64,000 bases of DNA from NCBI GenBank assembly GCA_964576925.1, contig CAZNWJ010000002.1, positions 310,001-374,000 of the forward strand, written 5' to 3'. Shown here in pieces: positions 60,850-64,000 of this stretch (positions within the stretch are counted from its first letter, which is position 1; the number at the start of each line of letters is the position of its first letter). Position numbers and translations under genes: made by a program. The notes beneath the pieces were generated by a model. The model had not been told where the DNA came from. It saw only the letters and a list, made by a program, of their open reading frames with translations, and searched no databases. The DNA comes from JADJGC01 sp964576925 (GTDB lineage Bacteria > Zixibacteria > MSB-5A5 > CAIYYT01).

Positions 60850-63800
60850 CTATTTCTGTGGCTGTTTCTCGGCATTCACCGACCGGAAGTAGTTCTTGAT
60901 CAGCTCTTCGTATTCCGGCGGGTAGCCTTCATTCATGAACTTCTGCAGCCTGTCCTGATAGCTTTCCCGCGAGGCCGACTCCAATTGCAGCGCCTCCGGC
61001 GACGCGCGCCGAATATCGCGGCCCACTTCCGCCTTCCGTTCTTCGGAGAAATCCTGCCGTTCCAGCGAGCGCTGGAAATCCAGCATGCGCTGGTGAATCT
61101 TGTATTGGCGTTCCAGCGTGTGCTCGCCGACCGTGCCTCCCTCGAAGTCTTCGACGACTTTCTGGGTTTCCTTGGCCAACTCGTCCAGGCGGCCGAGAAT
61201 CTCTTTGCGATTCCCCTGCTCCCGCTGCAACTCCTGCAGGCTCTTGCGCACGGCGTCCTGCTGCGCCGCCATCCGGCCCAGATCGCCCGGCTTCGGGTTT
61301 GCCTGCCCCGGCTTGTTGCACATCGACTGGGTCTCGTTGTTGATCTGCTTCTGCTGCTGCTGGAGTTTATTCATCTTCTGGAACATGTTTTCGTTGTTGC
61401 AGCGTCCGCTGTTGCACATCTGCTGGCTCTGCGAGGACTGCATCAACTGGTTCGCCGCCTGGTTCAGCGAGAACATCGCCTCCTTCTGGTGCCGCATCGC
61501 CGTCGCCGCATCGCGCCGCATCAGCCCCTCGGTCGACTGCAGCATCGATTCCTGCGCCAGATTCATCAGTTCGTTGATCTGCTGGTTATAGAACGCCGAT
61601 TCCTTGGAGATCTCTTTCAGCCGGGAATCCAGTGATTCCATCGTTCGTTGCAGCGACTGCTGCTCGGCCGCCAATTGCTGCAACTCCGGCGATGACGGAT
61701 CTACTCGCTCCGCAGTGTTGAACACGTCTTCCTGTTTGTCGGAAACGTACAGCACATCGTTGGCGGCTTCCTTCATCTTCTCCGCCGACTGCTGCCCCTG
61801 GCTGTTGTTAAACGCGTCCTTCTGCTCCTGCATGTTTTTCTGCATCTTCTTCAGGCTCTCGAGCGCCATCTCGCCCGACTGCTTGGCCGACTTCTTGTTC
61901 TTCTGCTGCAGCTGTTCCTTCATCTGCTGCATCTCTTCACCGGCCGGAGACTTTTGGGCTTCTTCGATAAACTGCTGGGCGTTCTCCTGCTGATCCAGCT
62001 TCAGCTCCTTGAGCATCTGCTCTAGCTCCGAAGCGTCCTTCTGCAGTTGGTCCATCTGTTCCTTGTTCGCCTGCTCTTTCGGCGCCAGGTCGGCCAGTTT
62101 CTCCTGCGGGCTTGCCTCTGTCTGCTGATTGACTTTCTCCTGCTGCTCGATCAGTGCCGCCAACTGGCGCATCATGTTTTCCATCTTCTGTTGCGCTTGC
62201 ATCAGCTTGAGCAGCGCGATGGTGCGGTCCAGTCTCTCTTTGAGTTCTTCTTGCGAAAGTTGCATCTCCTCGGCGGCTTTCTGCATCTCCTCCGGCGACA
62301 TTCTCTCGAGCGCTTCCTGCATCTTCTTCATCGCCTCGCGCATCTCCGGCGTCGCCACTTCCTCAAACAGCTTCTTCAACTCCTGCAGCTTCTGCAGAAT
62401 CTCCAGCGAAGTCAGGTCGTTCTTGCGCATCTGCTCTTCCATCTGCTCGAGCCGGTCGGCGATCTTCTCCATCTGGTCGAATAACTCCTGCTGGTTCGAC
62501 AGCGCCTTCTGCACCTCCTGCTTCTTCTCCCAGTCCATCTCCTGGTTGCTTAGGAGTTCTTCCTGAAGCTTCTGCGTATTCTCCAGCAGTTCTTCCTGCG
62601 CCCTTCGGACTTCCTCAAGATCGGTGATCTGGTCTTCGCTCTCCTCTTCCAGGTAGGCAAATTGCTCGTCCAGGGACGGCAGGCGCGCTACCAGTAGCTG
62701 CGAAGTTGCCCGCTTCGGGCCGGTCACCGCATCGTTGTCAAATACCTCAAACTGGTACTCGACAAACCCGCCCGGCTCCAGACCGATGTCCGACAAATCC
62801 CACGGATAACGGACTTCGACGCTCTTTCCGGATGAACGGTCAAACGTAATCGGGAGCTTGCGCTCGAAGGTCTCCCCCTGGACGCTGTAGACGCGGTAAA
62901 GCAGATTCAGTTGCGAAAAGCCGAAATCGTCGAAAAGCTTCACTCCCAGACCGAGCGCCATGTCGTCGCCGAGATTCACCGGCACGCCCGGAGCGAACAG
63001 GTCGGCTTCCGGAAAGGCATCGGCAATCGCGCCGATGCGGTACTCGATCGGATTCGGATTCTCATTGTTCAGTTCGTCGGTGACGGCGATATGGTAACTG
63101 CCGTCTTCCTTGACCTTGATTGTGCCCGCGACCTGATGGTCGATGATGTCCAGCGGCGCGCGTTCACCATTCGCAAATATGATCTGGGCCGTACGAACCG
63201 GCTTGTTTATCGTGGCATCGATCTTGACCGTCGTCCCCTTGATCGCCGCGATATTGCCGTCGTTTTCGTCCACCACCAGCGGCTTGAGCCCCGTGTATTT
63301 CGGATAATCGTAAGACAGCTTGATGTCGATTACGCGCGGCTTGTCGACGGCTTCGATCGTGTATTTCGGCGACTCGAGTTCGCCCGCCGTCACCCAGTAT
63401 TCAAATGAGCGCCGTACCTCGCGGAATTCGAACGCCAGAAGCGTCGAATCGTCTGAAGCGAGCTTACCCGCGATTGCGGCGGCCGCCGCCCTGACGACGC
63501 GCGTTTGGCCAAACTCCTCGGTCTTGGTCGGCCCGTCTTCATAGCGCCAATGCAGCCGCGCATCGGCCGGCAGTCCCTTCCCGCTCAAGAATGCCTGAAT
63601 CGTCAGCGGCGCAAACTTGGCAACTTCGATATCCTTCGGCTCGACGTCAAGTCGGTAACTCAACTCGCGTTCGACCTCGACCGTCGGGTTTGCGAACAGG
63701 AATACAGTCTCGTTGAACACCGCGGGAAATGCAAATCCCAGAGCGATCACGACCACCGCCGACAAACCCAGGAATCGCAGTGAGCGTTTGACATAGGAAT

Positions 63801-64000
63801 TATCTACCGACTTTCTAAAATCATATTCGCGGCACATCTCTTCCGACTGACTCACGATCGCCCGAATCATGTCGGTCGAAAATCCTTCGCGGTTATCCTG
63901 TAAGTTTCTCTCCAATTGCAGTGAGGCGATCAAGCGGTCCTGAAGCTGCGGGTACTTCGCTTCGACCTGCAAAGCCACCGCCTCGGTGGAGGGCTTGCGC
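60850..64000 (-). CDS. DUF4175-family protein with long Gln/Glu/Met-rich coiled coil (5' end outside window)
   Basis: The frame is open to the window edge, so the start lies outside. At least 1,049 residues are present. Near its visible N-terminus are KYPQLQDRLIASLQLE and a membrane helix (SLRFLGLSAVVVIALGFAF); beta domains follow (about 75-420), then from about 430 to 1000 a long stretch rich in Q, E, K and M with heptad-like helices (such as EMQQMKEQLQQKNKK). DUF4175 proteins are large membrane-anchored proteins of unknown role. The coiled coil could act as a periplasmic rod or scaffold. Confidence 0.85.
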   Translation of the reverse strand, partial: RKPSTEAVALQVEAKYPQLQDRLIASLQLERNLQDNREGFSTDMIRAIVSQSEEMCREYDFRKSVDNSYVKRSLRFLGLSAVVVIALGFAFPAVFNETVFLFANPTVEVERELSYRLDVEPKDIEVAKFAPLTIQAFLSGKGLPADARLHWRYEDGPTKTEEFGQTRVVRAAAAAIAGKLASDDSTLLAFEFREVRRSFEYWVTAGELESPKYTIEAVDKPRVIDIKLSYDYPKYTGLKPLVVDENDGNIAAIKGTTVKIDATINKPVRTAQIIFANGERAPLDIIDHQVAGTIKVKEDGSYHIAVTDELNNENPNPIEYRIGAIADAFPEADLFAPGVPVNLGDDMALGLGVKLFDDFGFSQLNLLYRVYSVQGETFERKLPITFDRSSGKSVEVRYPWDLSDIGLEPGGFVEYQFEVFDNDAVTGPKRATSQLLVARLPSLDEQFAYLEEESEDQITDLEEVRRAQEELLENTQKLQEELLSNQEMDWEKKQEVQKALSNQQELFDQMEKIADRLEQMEEQMRKNDLTSLEILQKLQELKKLFEEVATPEMREAMKKMQEALERMSPEEMQKAAEEMQLSQEELKERLDRTIALLKLMQAQQKMENMMRQLAALIEQQEKVNQQTEASPQEKLADLAPKEQANKEQMDQLQKDASELEQMLKELKLDQQENAQQFIEEAQKSPAGEEMQQMKEQLQQKNKKSAKQSGEMALESLKKMQKNMQEQKDAFNNSQGQQSAEKMKEAANDVLYVSDKQEDVFNTAERVDPSSPELQQLAAEQQSLQRTMESLDSRLKEISKESAFYNQQINELMNLAQESMLQSTEGLMRRDAATAMRHQKEAMFSLNQAANQLMQSSQSQQMCNSGRCNNENMFQKMNKLQQQQKQINNETQSMCNKPGQANPKPGDLGRMAAQQDAVRKSLQELQREQGNRKEILGRLDELAKETQKVVEDFEGGTVGEHTLERQYKIHQRMLDFQRSLERQDFSEERKAEVGRDIRRASPEALQLESASRESYQDRLQKFMNEGYPPEYEELIKNYFRSVNAEKQPQK

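Noticed and set aside
61100..62566. Plus-strand leucine- and serine-rich frames opposite the DUF4175 coiled coil
   Set aside because: They mirror the CAG/GAG-rich coiled-coil codons on the minus strand and have no start signals or family.

Overview
The window looks like chromosomal DNA of an uncultivated Gram-negative bacterium, most likely of the FCB superphylum and close to candidate phylum Zixibacteria. This is inference. It rests on secreted proteins that end in a paired dockerin-like module with the phrase ISDAVYLI.YIFGGGPAP, on outer-membrane barrels and lipoproteins, on DUF2723 and DUF4175 proteins, and on the lack of any phage, plasmid or insertion-sequence gene. Genes are dense, lie in short operons on both strands, and often have clear AGGAG-type ribosome binding sites.

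Layout. 1-5.9 kb: the 3' end of corA, a DMT exporter overlapping a GNAT acetyltransferase, a divergent class II fructose-bisphosphatase-like protein, a cyclic-nucleotide-domain/aspartase fusion and a MarC protein. 6-11.8 kb: envelope proteins, a LolA-like protein, a PQQ-type sugar dehydrogenase carrying a dockerin, a polysaccharide flippase and DUF302. 11.9-16.6 kb: a cystathionine beta-synthase/gamma-lyase pair for reverse transsulfuration, and a 6-pyruvoyl-tetrahydropterin synthase between two short-chain dehydrogenases. 16.6-21.2 kb: poorly known genes (cysteine-rich proteins, small zinc ribbons, a DprA/SLOG-like orphan), a 28-residue histone-H1-like gene and tRNA-Arg(ACG). 21.3-28.0 kb: a minus-strand block with tsaD, a YbbR protein, two beta-propeller proteins and an M20 amidohydrolase. 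28.1-34.4 kb: two lipoproteins, murQ, then a HEAT-repeat protein, an HD-GYP protein and a receiver protein. 34.6-36.7 kb: a cytochrome-barrel protein, a CX4CH cytochrome lipoprotein and a YceI protein. 37-42 kb: a diiron ferritin-like protein, pruA, a Tat-exported superoxide dismutase and gdhA. 43.3-47.4 kb: two tandem dockerin-bearing M43-type metalloproteases. 47.4-52.4 kb: a YbaK protein, squalene/phytoene synthase, endonuclease V, a methyltransferase and a VWA lipoprotein. 52.4-55.1 kb: a cytochrome-barrel protein with a five-haem cytochrome, preceded by a perfect CRP-type palindrome. 55.2-64 kb: a second DMT exporter, a DUF2723 protein that seems to start at CTG, a TPR protein and a DUF4175 coiled-coil protein cut by the window end.

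Several genes fit together. PruA and GdhA link proline, glutamate and 2-oxoglutarate, and aspartase deaminates aspartate, so amino-acid catabolism is well represented. Two separate loci pair a one-haem outer-membrane barrel with further cytochromes, suggesting electron transfer across the envelope. An 81-bp inverted-repeat element occurs five times, three of them in a 109-bp tandem array. No single complete unknown system stands out. The strongest novelty candidates are the cNMP-aspartase fusion, the extended GlpX-like protein, the repeat family, the N-terminal domain apparently shared by the HEAT and HD-GYP proteins, the zinc-ribbon cluster and the mini-histone gene.
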